DNA from: Methanosarcina sp. UBA293
GTDB lineage: Archaea; Halobacteriota; Methanosarcinia; Methanosarcinales; Methanosarcinaceae
Length of the DNA: 23,482 nucleotides
Assembly: GCA_002499445.1 (NCBI GenBank)
Contig: DALS01000009.1
Location: forward strand, 1 to 23,482
Reading direction: 5' to 3'
A model generated the notes under the pieces. It made no database searches and was not told the origin of the DNA. It was given only the letters and a program-made list of their open reading frames with translations. This document shows, piece after piece, positions 1 through 6,982 of this stretch (position 1 is its first letter; every line of letters starts with the position of its first letter). Both the position numbers and the translations under genes were made by a program.

Positions 1-859
1 AAGCAGGTAGAATCTGCTTTCACCAGATTTTTCAGAGAAAAAAAATGGATTCCCTAAGTTCAAGTCAAAAAAGAATCCTATAAAATCGTTCCCTGTACCT
101 CAACACTACTTTGTTGACTTTGAAAACAATACCGTAAAACTTCCCAAAATTGGAGAAATTAAAGCAGTTCTTCACAGGAAGTTTGAAGGTGAACTTAAAA
201 CAGCTACGGTATCAAGGACTTGTAAAGGGCATTACTATATCAGTATCCTTGTTGAAGATGGAAAAGAGCTTCCAGTAAAGGAAGCTTTCACAGAATCAAC
301 TACCATAGGTATAGATGTAGGTATCAAAGACTTTGCAGTGCTTTCCACAGGTGTAAAGATTGAGAATCCTAGATACCTGAAAAACTCACTTCAAAGGCTT
401 AAAGTTCTTCAAAAAAGAGTATCAAGGAAACAAAAAGGTTCTAAGAACAGGGCAAAAGCCAAACAAAGACTTGTTGTACTCCATGATAAAATAACAAATC
501 AGAGAAGTGACTTCCAGAACAAACTCTCTTTTAGACTTGTTAGCGAAAACCAAGCTGTAGCTCTGGAAACTCTGAATGTTATAGGTATGGCCAAGAATCA
601 TCATTTAGCACAGGCTATAAGCGATTCTGCGTGGAGCAGTTTTGTAACAAAGTTAGAATATAAGGCTCAGTGGTTTGGAAAAAACATACTCAGAATAGGG
701 CAGTTTGAGTCTTCTTCTAAGCTCTGTAGCGTATGTGGATATCACAATAAAGAGCTTCAGTTAAAAGACAGAGAATGGACTTGCCCCGACTGTAAAACAA
801 AACATGATAGAGATATCAACGCAGCAATCAATATCAAAAAATTTGCTCTCATAGATTAA
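1..859 (+). pseudogene. tnpB: TnpB (IS605 OrfB-type) RNA-guided nuclease, 5' truncated by window edge and frameshifted
   Basis: The reading begins outside the window. Bases 1-42 read in frame 1 as the usual TnpB stretch KQVESAFTRFFRE. After a run of eight A at 38-45 the match continues only in frame 2 (NGFPKFKSKKNP), so the tract carries one base too many or two too few. Downstream the frame is open to TAA at 857-859. All RuvC parts are visible: GIDVGIKDF (Asp codon at 314), ALETLNVIGMAKN with the catalytic Glu, and DRDINAA near the end with the third acidic residue. A zinc ribbon (CSVCGYH, then CPDC) sits between the last two. A GTG at 338 could start a shorter product, but that would lose the first RuvC Asp. 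TnpB proteins are RNA-guided DNA nucleases carried by IS200/IS605 elements. I see no TnpA in the window. The break could be a real mutation, a sequencing error in the homopolymer, or slippage. Confidence 0.8.
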
Positions 860-990
860 AATCTAATTGGATTATGACACCTACGGAACGTGGGGAAGAG
901 CTTGGGGACTTGTCCTCAATGGAGGGAGGAATGAACCAAGAAGCCACTCAATCTTAGATGAGTGGTAGTTCACGCACCAAATAACAAAAG
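800..990 (+). ncRNA. Candidate omega RNA (reRNA) of TnpB with guide from the flank
   Basis: In characterised TnpB systems the guide RNA overlaps the 3' end of tnpB, runs through the right end, and takes its guide from the first 16-20 bases beyond the element. Here that scaffold would cover the tnpB tail, the G-rich stretch GGAACGTGGGGAAGAGC, and the hairpin at 944-965. The guide would begin around 973 (gcaccaaataac). The boundaries are inferred from the family; I see no promoter. Confidence 0.3.
944..965 (+). repeat. Right-end hairpin of the IS605-type element
   Basis: CCACTCA at 944-950 pairs with TGAGTGG at 959-965, a perfect 7-bp stem with an 8-base loop. It sits just before the inferred element end. 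In this family such a subterminal hairpin is bound by the TnpA transposase, and at RNA level it closes the scaffold of the TnpB guide RNA. Confidence 0.6.
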
Positions 991-1003
991 CTTACTGAAG
1001 TTC

Positions 1004-1043
1004 ACTCAAATTTACTTAATTTTACTCAGAACTACTTCAAAAC
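1004..1043 (+). repeat. Degenerate 10-bp tandem repeat
   Basis: Four consecutive 10-mers look alike: actcaaattt, acttaatttt, actcagaact, acttcaaaac. They lie between the element right end and the 3' end of the HD gene. Function unknown. Confidence 0.4.
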
Positions 1044-1056
1044 TCAGCGTCCAGGT

Positions 1057-1710
1057 TCACAGGTTCGGTTCATAAGTTCCTGTCTCAGAATTCAGCGCTT
1101 CAAGATAAAGACGCATGATCTTCAGCCTTTCTTCGGCAATCTTTTTGGCAGTATCGGTGTTCAACTTCTCAGGGATAATAAAAGGCTTATACTGCATATA
1201 TTCGTTAAAGCCTTCAATAGGGTTTTCAATATACACTGTGCTTTTTGAACTCCCTTTATCGATCCCTGTTGCGTGCTTTAGCATCCTGAGAGCTCCCATA
1301 GAAAAAACCGCCCTGAAGATCCCTACTGCTCCAAGGGCATCAAGCCGGTCTGCGTCCTGCAAGATCATGGCTTCGAGAGTCTCAGGACTTTTTCCTGCGC
1401 TGAAGCGATGCATCAGGATACAGCCTGTAACAGCCTCAACAACTTCTTTTCCAAGTCCTGCTTTCGAAAGAAACTCTGAGGCGATATCAGCACTGTAAAC
1501 GGCATGGTCCCCGCCTTCTTCATGCTCCTTAATTACGCCAACATCGTGGAGAAGGGCTGCAAGCTGCAGGACTAGAGAATTTCCTCCTTCAACTTTCTGA
1601 ATTTCCAAACAAAGGGCTTCTACCCGGTTAATATGAGACATATCGTGGGAACTGGGCTCCCCTTCAAGAAAAGAAGCTACAAACTCCCTCGTTTTTTCTA
1701 TTAGGTCCAT
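1057..1710 (-). CDS. HD-superfamily metal-dependent hydrolase (YedJ/COG1418-like)
   Basis: About 217 residues. The protein has the ordered HD-domain ligands: His near 26 (HDMSH), the HD pair in LLHDVG near 55, His in ILMHRF near 101, and Asp in LQDADRLDALGA near 119. Such proteins hydrolyse phosphate esters or nucleotides; the substrate of this one cannot be told from sequence. I chose the ATG at 1708-1710 (MDLIEK); a TTG at 1714-1716 would add two residues. The stop is TGA. It starts about 20 bases after the phosphopantothenate synthetase stop, so it is probably the last gene of that transcript. A role in coenzyme A metabolism or in turnover of a phosphorylated intermediate is a guess from that position only. 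Confidence 0.85.
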   Translation of the reverse strand: MDLIEKTREFVASFLEGEPSSHDMSHINRVEALCLEIQKVEGGNSLVLQLAALLHDVGVIKEHEEGGDHAVYSADIASEFLSKAGLGKEVVEAVTGCILMHRFSAGKSPETLEAMILQDADRLDALGAVGIFRAVFSMGALRMLKHATGIDKGSSKSTVYIENPIEGFNEYMQYKPFIIPEKLNTDTAKKIAEERLKIMRLYLEALNSETGTYEPNL

Positions 1711-1730
1711 ATTCAATATCCCATTTATAT

Positions 1731-2492
1731 TCAGTACCCTATTTCTGCAGCCATGATTTTAAGGTGTTCCTGAATTTCAGAAATTGCTTCAAAGAGGGCT
1801 TCTTTATTATCATATGTCGTGATCAATTTCACAAGCTCTTCTTTTTTCTCCTTTTTCATCTCTACCCCGAACTTGATCATATTTTCGAGTGCTCTGGTAA
1901 GATTATCGACTATTGAGATCGTGGCTTTCCTTGAAGTTCGTGAGAGAGGGTTCAGGTCAATAGTTATAACAGTCTTTCCCATTTCTACAAGTTTCTCACA
2001 GCGGTCTCCGTCTTCAAGTGGAACAAGCACCACATCTGCGGAATAGATCCCTCGGCTTTCTACCAACCGCCTGTCGTGAGGGAGTTCCAGACTTACATCA
2101 GGATTTTTTCCAAGTACCTCGAAAGCTCCATTGGCTTTGAGTTGTTCTATTATAAGATGAACCCGAGTCTCAGTCCTATGAAAGAGATTCACCTCAAGCT
2201 TTGCCCCGGTAACGTCTGCAAGGTCAACAACTTTGTCAGGAGCGAGAGCTGCAACATTTCCATTTACAGAAATCACAGGGTTCTTTGCCAGAAGTAGGGC
2301 AGCAACTGCAGCCCTTTCCGCATGCACAGCAGAACTGGTGCTTCGCTCACCTATAAGATAATCAAAGCTTTCGCCTCTTCCCTGGGCAACCAGCCCCTGA
2401 ATGCTTGTAATTCCCATTTTTACCCCGGATGCAACTTTTTCGCGGGCTAACAGGGACTCATACCTCGGGTGGTTTTTGGGTATCTCAGTCAT
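1731..2492 (-). CDS. 4-phosphopantoate--beta-alanine ligase (archaeal phosphopantothenate synthetase)
   Basis: This 253-residue protein matches the archaeal COG1701 family. It starts with the characteristic HPRYESLLAREK segment and continues with GLVAQGRGESFDYLIGE and SSAVHAERAAVAALLLA, the region forming the nucleotide and dimer site. Its length is normal for the family. It joins 4-phosphopantoate and beta-alanine using ATP, giving 4'-phosphopantothenate; most bacteria instead use pantothenate synthetase and then pantothenate kinase. The ATG at 2490-2492 is preceded on the minus strand by AGGT about 8 bases upstream. The pantoate kinase gene that supplies its substrate lies just upstream, with a 227-base spacer, and an HD hydrolase gene follows. 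Confidence 0.93.
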   Translation of the reverse strand: MTEIPKNHPRYESLLAREKVASGVKMGITSIQGLVAQGRGESFDYLIGERSTSSAVHAERAAVAALLLAKNPVISVNGNVAALAPDKVVDLADVTGAKLEVNLFHRTETRVHLIIEQLKANGAFEVLGKNPDVSLELPHDRRLVESRGIYSADVVLVPLEDGDRCEKLVEMGKTVITIDLNPLSRTSRKATISIVDNLTRALENMIKFGVEMKKEKKEELVKLITTYDNKEALFEAISEIQEHLKIMAAEIGY

Positions 2493-2566
2493 GGTCGCTT
2501 ACCTATTTTGGATTACTTTCTAGTACCTTTATTGACTTATTACTTAAGCCGTAAATCAGTTTTCTT

Positions 2567-2606
2567 CGGTTCCAATATAATTGCCTAGGTTCCAATATAA
2601 TTGTCT
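2567..2606. repeat. 20-bp tandem repeat, two copies
   Basis: The core ggttccaatataattg occurs twice with a period of 20 bases in the leader of the phosphopantothenate synthetase gene. The rest of the 2493-2719 spacer is AT-rich and ends at 2668-2732 in loosely repeated attc/atca words that run into the 3' end of the pantoate kinase gene. No RNA gene is visible. Confidence 0.6.
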
Positions 2607-2719
2607 ATAAGTTCAAAGCATTCAGGTTCAGAAATAAGTAGGCTTTGCCCTTTATTTGTTCACCTATAATCAATCATTCATAATCAATCGTTCGTTTATC
2701 TATTCAATCGATCATTCAT

Positions 2720-3622
2720 TCACCCATTCATTAACTTCGGCACGCAGGTACTTATGCCATATTCCAGTACCTGCCCGAATTCCTGGAGGGCTTCGTAAAG
2801 AGAGAACTCTTGGGAGTAAGGCGCAACTGCAAAAACCGTATCTCCAAGCATTGCCTGGGAGGCTAACCCTCCGCTTGCGTTTACGGCTTCGATGACATCT
2901 TCTGCCCGGCTGCTCATAAGACCTGTTCTACTAGCAAACACTTTTGCCTGCTGCATGAAATTCTCAAGAGTGGGTTTTTTAAGCAGCTCAGCCATGGCCG
3001 CTTTCCCTGCGCTATTAATTCTTGTGGCTGTAACTTCATCCCTCAGAACCGAACCTGTTGAGATCTCACCAAGCACAATGCAAAAAACCCTGGCTTCGGG
3101 AGTCGGAATCCTGTCCACAAGTCCAAATTCAGGGCCGCCGGGCTGCAGCCTGATTACTATCCCACCACTGGACTGGGCAGCAATATCCCCAAGTCCGCTG
3201 CAGTTAACAACTTCGGCTACATGGGCATATTCAGTCAGGCTTTTTACAGTTTGGTTCAGGGAAAGTGCCCTGTTCAGGGCATAGGCTGTCCCAAGAGCTC
3301 CTGCACCTGAGGCTCCAAATCCGCATCCTGTTGGGATTTCTGCCCAGCTCTTTATTCTTACAGGCACATCAGTCATCATCTCTGCGACTGTTTGGGTAGT
3401 TCTGCCTTCAACTTTTTTTCCATTAAGGAAGACTTCGGTCTCTTCTATGGATTTCCCGACCATTATTTCGGTTGCAACGCCTCCATTGAGGACAATCCCA
3501 CAACCTGTAGAACCCTTACGATGAGGATCTTCATGATCGTGAATCTGGAAAAAACCTGTGATGTGTCCCGGAGCATAGGCTTTTGCCAGAATATCTGCTC
3601 CTTCATTCTCATTTATACGCAT
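2720..3622 (-). CDS. Pantoate kinase (GHMP kinase superfamily)
   Basis: 300 residues. The glycine-rich GHMP phosphate-binding motif is PTGCGFGASGAGALG at residues 97-111. The N-terminal AYAPGHITGFF and the later CSGLGDIAAQSSGG (141-154) fit the archaeal COG1829 pantoate kinase family. It phosphorylates pantoate with ATP to give 4-phosphopantoate, the substrate of the ligase encoded by the next gene. The ATG at 3620-3622 is preceded by an AAGG-type ribosome site about 10 bases upstream. The stop is TGA at 2720. The gene lies between coaBC and the ligase gene on the same strand, so order and function agree. Confidence 0.93.
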   Translation of the reverse strand: MRINENEGADILAKAYAPGHITGFFQIHDHEDPHRKGSTGCGIVLNGGVATEIMVGKSIEETEVFLNGKKVEGRTTQTVAEMMTDVPVRIKSWAEIPTGCGFGASGAGALGTAYALNRALSLNQTVKSLTEYAHVAEVVNCSGLGDIAAQSSGGIVIRLQPGGPEFGLVDRIPTPEARVFCIVLGEISTGSVLRDEVTATRINSAGKAAMAELLKKPTLENFMQQAKVFASRTGLMSSRAEDVIEAVNASGGLASQAMLGDTVFAVAPYSQEFSLYEALQEFGQVLEYGISTCVPKLMNG

Positions 3623-3722
3623 AGAAAACGCCTTTTACCATCTCAATCATTTTTCAAAGTTCGTTCCTTTTTGCAGAATACTTTGCAGAATGTTTCGGAT
3701 TTTTGTGGAATACTCTGGAATA

Positions 3723-3767
3723 TTTTGTCAATTTCAATTTTGCCAACTTCAATTATGTCAATTTCAA
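3723..3767. repeat. 15-bp tandem repeat, three copies, in the pantoate kinase leader
   Basis: On the minus strand the units read TTGAAATTGACATAA, TTGAAGTTGGCAAAA and TTGAAATTGACAAAA, directly abutting. Two shorter pairs (TATTCCA and ATTCTGCAAA words) follow between the repeat and the start codon. The 177-base spacer between coaBC and the kinase gene therefore consists largely of small repeats. Confidence 0.7.
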
Positions 3768-3799
3768 CACAAATCAACAAGTCAGAGAATTTTCTTATT

Positions 3800-5071
3800 T
3801 TAGGAGAAACTTCTTTTTAAAAGTCCGGCTACCTCTTCAAGAATATAAGCTGCAAGCTTGCGCTTATTTCCGCTTATATGCCTGGGTTCGTTTTTTTTCC
3901 GTCCGAGCAGGTAAAGTTCATTTTCCTCTGTACCCATTCCGCCTTTTCCAACATCGTTTGCAGCAATAAGGTCCAGTTTTGACGCTTTAAGGGTTGAAGC
4001 TGCCCTTCTGATGAGCTCATCGGTTTCAACCCCGGTTTCAGCTTTGAAACCTACTATTATAAGGTCGGGATATTTTTCACGGCATTCTTTTATCAATTTA
4101 CGGGTCGGTTTCAATCTCAAGACAAGTTCTCCTCCCGACTTGATCTTTTTGGGAGATGGCTCGGCTGTATAATCTGCAATTGCTGCCGAACTTATAAGGA
4201 CGTCGTACCCTTTCTCAAGTTCCAAGAGCACAGAATCAGTCATTTCAGCGGCACTCTCTGCAAAAATCTCCCTGATCCCTGCAAACCCAAGCTTGTCTCG
4301 GTGTAAAAGAGTTACATCAGCTCCATTTCGGTAAGCTTCAAGGGCAAGTTCCCTGCCGGTTTTACCCGAAGCCCGGTTCGTCAGAATCCGGATAGGATCC
4401 AGGATTTCGGCAGTGGAGCCGCTCGTGATAATTACCTTCCGGTTTTCAAGGGTTCTGCTTCCGAGAGCTCTTTCGACCTCGAGCACGATTTCTTCGTTTG
4501 CTGCAATTTTTGCAATGCCTTCTTCCAGCCTGGGACCCACAATCGAGATTCCCCAGCTTTTTAATTTTTTCAGGTTTTCAGCTACAGCCGGGTGCCTGAA
4601 CATTGATTCGTGCATTGCAGGAACAACCATAACAGGCACGCCAGAGCCAAGGGCAGTTGTTGCAAACGAGGTGACAGGAGTATCGTCTATCCCATATGCG
4701 ATTTTTCCAATAGTGTTTGCTGTTGCAGGGGCTATAAGAAGAAGATCAGCCCTGCCTTTGAGCCCGCAGAACTCCACATGCTCAACCCTGCCTCCAAGTT
4801 CGGTAATTGCAGGGTTTCCGGTAGCATAATGCAGGGCATCAGGGTGCAGGATGTGCGTGGCAGCCTCTGTCATAACAGCATGGACTTCAGCCCCGTTTCG
4901 TATCAGTTCCCTTGAAAGCTCGATGGTCCTTACTGCCCCAATGCTGCCTGTAACGCCAAGAACAATGGTTTTCCCGGCAAGGGAAGAACTCTTCTGGCCC
5001 TCGATCCAGAGCGTGGGATGGAACTTTTCGGCTCCGGACCTGGCGACTTTTTGCCTGTCCTGTTTATCCAT
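3800..5071 (-). CDS. coaBC: Bifunctional phosphopantothenoylcysteine decarboxylase / phosphopantothenate--cysteine ligase
   Basis: 423 residues in two domains. The N-terminal CoaC flavoprotein half (about 32-205) starts with VLGVTGSIGAVRTIEL, has the catalytic His in GRVEHVEF (His98), IAPATANTIGK (113-123), and PAMHESM at 151-157, where many bacterial enzymes have PAMN. The C-terminal CoaB half (about 212-420) has TSGSTAEILDPIRILTNRAS, SSAAIADY (294-301) and AANDVGKGGMG (370-380). The enzyme couples phosphopantothenate with cysteine, then decarboxylates the product to 4'-phosphopantetheine. It is the first gene of the minus-strand coenzyme A cluster. The start has only a weak ribosome site. 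The N-terminal extension of about 30 residues before the flavodoxin-like core is polar and unremarkable. Confidence 0.93.
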   Translation of the reverse strand: MDKQDRQKVARSGAEKFHPTLWIEGQKSSSLAGKTIVLGVTGSIGAVRTIELSRELIRNGAEVHAVMTEAATHILHPDALHYATGNPAITELGGRVEHVEFCGLKGRADLLLIAPATANTIGKIAYGIDDTPVTSFATTALGSGVPVMVVPAMHESMFRHPAVAENLKKLKSWGISIVGPRLEEGIAKIAANEEIVLEVERALGSRTLENRKVIITSGSTAEILDPIRILTNRASGKTGRELALEAYRNGADVTLLHRDKLGFAGIREIFAESAAEMTDSVLLELEKGYDVLISSAAIADYTAEPSPKKIKSGGELVLRLKPTRKLIKECREKYPDLIIVGFKAETGVETDELIRRAASTLKASKLDLIAANDVGKGGMGTEENELYLLGRKKNEPRHISGNKRKLAAYILEEVAGLLKRSFS

Positions 5072-5540
5072 TTAATCTACTCAGTCCGGTCTCTTTTTAC
5101 CGGGATTTTTCAGGTTCGTTGTAATTTGGATTTTTTGCCCGTCTGATATTGAAAGTCTTTCAATACTGTACTCATTCAGGCACCGGAGTGATCTATAAGG
5201 TTAATAATAAGCTAGATAATGACTCTCGAATCGGCTTTACTTTTCAGAAAATGCTCCATAAAGCAAAGTGACATTCAATATGATATTCTTAAAACTTTCG
5301 AAATACACAGGATTAGAGCATGAAAAGGATTAGAACTTATAAAACTGAACTCATAAAACTTATAGAAAAATTTTATAGAAAAGCTTTAGAAAAACTTTAT
5401 TTCATAGACAAATGGGATATATTAACTAAGTAAAAGATGCAATTTAAGTCGCAAGAGTTGCAATCTCAGCAATATTATAATGTCAGCAATAACAGTTCTG
5501 TACAACTTTTATTGAAGCCTGAAATGGTTGGGAGGAGTAG
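5072..5540. other. Divergent intergenic region between coaBC and the VLRF1 gene
   Basis: 469 bases, AT-rich, without a convincing ORF or RNA gene. It should hold promoters for both directions. Candidate archaeal TATA elements are the minus-strand TTATTATTAACCTTATAG (about 5195-5213) for coaBC and, for the plus strand, atatattaac (5417-5426) or atattataat (5472-5481). The stretch 5318-5400 contains loosely repeated words (aggattaga, cttata, ttttatagaaaa). The assignments are by eye. Confidence 0.35.
5531..5535 (+). promoter_or_regulatory. Strong ribosome binding site for the VLRF1 gene
   Basis: GGAGG lies five bases before the ATG at 5541 and fixes this start over internal ones. Confidence 0.7.
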
Positions 5541-6581
5541 ATGAACAGTAGAAAAACAAAAAAAGAAGCCTCTGAGGTTACGAAAAGAAGCTTAAGTAAA
5601 TTTATAGAGAAATTTTCAGGAAAAGAGCAGCTCGAGCTTGAGATCGACCAGCTCAACTCAAAGATAATTAAACTGGAGCTCGACCTGCGGAGTGCAAAAA
5701 TCCAGCTTGAAAAGAGAGAGAATCTGGCAAGGCAGGCAGTTGCGGACAGGCAGGAAGCTGAGGCCCTTTTAAATCAGGAACGTGTTCGAACCCAGACCCT
5801 TTCCTATGAACTTGAAACCATCAGGACTGAATCCGAGGAAAAACTGCAGTTTCGCGGAATTGAAACCCTGAGTCAGCAAGCTGTTCAGGCTTACCTTTCT
5901 AAACTCAAATCTTTTCACGCCCCTTCAGACGACCTGCTAACTGCTTACCTTCCCCCAGGCACCAGCCTTTCAAGCGTGTTGAGCGAAAAGGTTCTTGAGC
6001 GCGTAGAAGAGGAAATCCGTACGCTTCTTGACAGGCTTGACTCTGAAACCGGCCTTGTGTTTTTCTATGATCTTCACAGGATGGTCTGCGAAGCTATAGC
6101 TCCTCCTGTTCCGATTACTTCCCCTGCCTGGCAGCTTGGGCATAATTTTGAAGTCTCTTTGCTTGAAGAGATTTTGAGTAAGGATTACCGCCTGCTCGTC
6201 TTTGTTCTGCACGCAGGCGAATCCTTCATAGGTTTTACTCCCGATGCGGAGATCTTCGACATCGAGGAGTTTATCCGAAGCAGTGTAAAGGAAAAACACA
6301 GCAAAGGAGGCTTTAGCCAGCGCCGTTTCGAGAGACTCAGGGAAGAGGATATTGCGCACCACATGGACAAAGTCATTGAGGCTTTGGATAAGGTTCTCGA
6401 AGAAAACAGGTCTATTGACTTTGTCTTTCTAAGCGGGGATTTTCAGTTAATTGGAGAAATCCGAAAACGTCTTCCTCTCAACCTTGAAGTTATTGAAAAG
6501 TCAGCCGATATCAGAGTTGAAAAAACAGGCGGTGAAGAGATTCTCAGAACGGTTTTAAGCTCCAGAAGGTATCTGCTATGA
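5541..6581 (+). CDS. Vms1/VLRF1-like peptidyl-tRNA hydrolase or release-factor homologue
   Basis: 346 residues. Residues about 25-105 form a charged coiled coil (heptad-like LELEIDQLNSKIIKLELDLR). The rest resembles the eRF1-like VLRF1 domain: a beta-rich core (LVFFYDLHR at 172-180, LLVFVLHAGESFIGF at 218-232), then KHSKGGFSQRRFERLREE, where G257-F-S-Q260 matches the GxxQ motif that replaces GGQ in Vms1/ANKZF1. The tail FVFLSGDFQLIGEIRKRL fits an RNase H-like fold. In eukaryotes Vms1 releases peptides from peptidyl-tRNA on stalled 60S subunits. An equivalent role in archaeal ribosome rescue is inferred. The eukaryotic zinc-finger and ankyrin parts are absent. It is preceded by a strong GGAGG site and stands apart from its neighbours, so it is probably monocistronic. 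Confidence 0.75.
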   Translation: MNSRKTKKEASEVTKRSLSKFIEKFSGKEQLELEIDQLNSKIIKLELDLRSAKIQLEKRENLARQAVADRQEAEALLNQERVRTQTLSYELETIRTESEEKLQFRGIETLSQQAVQAYLSKLKSFHAPSDDLLTAYLPPGTSLSSVLSEKVLERVEEEIRTLLDRLDSETGLVFFYDLHRMVCEAIAPPVPITSPAWQLGHNFEVSLLEEILSKDYRLLVFVLHAGESFIGFTPDAEIFDIEEFIRSSVKEKHSKGGFSQRRFERLREEDIAHHMDKVIEALDKVLEENRSIDFVFLSGDFQLIGEIRKRLPLNLEVIEKSADIRVEKTGGEEILRTVLSSRRYLL

Positions 6582-6919
6582 AGCACTAAGTTCATTTGCT
6601 GCAAAATTCACATATGTTTCCTTACAAGAGACTGGATGCTACAATAATTATTCAGTGGGTATTATATATTAAGACAAATGTGTATATTGTTATACTGGGA
6701 AAACGAGAAGCAAAACCAAAATTTGCTAATGCTTTCTGTTTTAATAAATAGAGACGAAATCGTTATCCAGTGAGACGAAACTTAAAAAATAGTAGATGAA
6801 TAAAGTTATGGCTTATTTGACAAGTCAAGTTTTTTAAAATTACAATAGCAGATTTCGTTTTCCCTTTTACGATTAATATTAAAGTTCGTTACTATTGAGA
6901 CGTTTTATTTGAATTTTAA
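6582..6919. other. Intergenic region upstream of the YoaK-like gene
   Basis: 338 AT-rich bases. TATA-like stretches are tattatatattaag (6660-6673) and atattgttatac (6683-6694). The word gagacgaaa occurs at 6751-6759 and 6772-6780, and gagacg again at 6897-6902. No ORF with protein-like features is seen. Confidence 0.4.
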
Positions 6920-6982
6920 ATGATAAAGATGCAAATACCTAAAAATAAAAAAAGTCAATTATAGAATTTTACCTCTGAATCT
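6920..6982 (+). other. Possible N-terminal extension of the YoaK-like gene, interrupted by an in-frame TAG
   Basis: An ATG at 6920 (and another at 6929) is in frame with the YoaK-like gene. It reads MIKMQIPKNKKSQL, then TAG at 6962-6964, then NFTSES directly before the annotated GTG. Family members normally carry a short polar N-terminal tail before the first helix, and this segment supplies one. UAG can be decoded as pyrrolysine in Methanosarcina. No Shine-Dalgarno motif is visible before either ATG, so a nonsense mutation or a start at the GTG remain possible. Confidence 0.4.

Larger units (their letters stand above)
1..973 (+). mobile_element. 3' part and right end of an IS200/IS605 (IS1341-like) element
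   Basis: The element consists of the tnpB remnant followed by about 115 bases of noncoding sequence that ends in a hairpin typical of the right end of this family. The left end lies outside the window. The exact right boundary near 970-973 is inferred from the position of the hairpin and the short tail after it, not from a defined empty site. These elements have no terminal inverted repeats and move as single strands. Confidence 0.6.

Noticed and set aside
2656..2895. 79-codon plus-strand frame across the phosphopantothenate synthetase leader
   Set aside because: Its start consists of translated attc/atca repeats and its end is antisense to the pantoate kinase gene.
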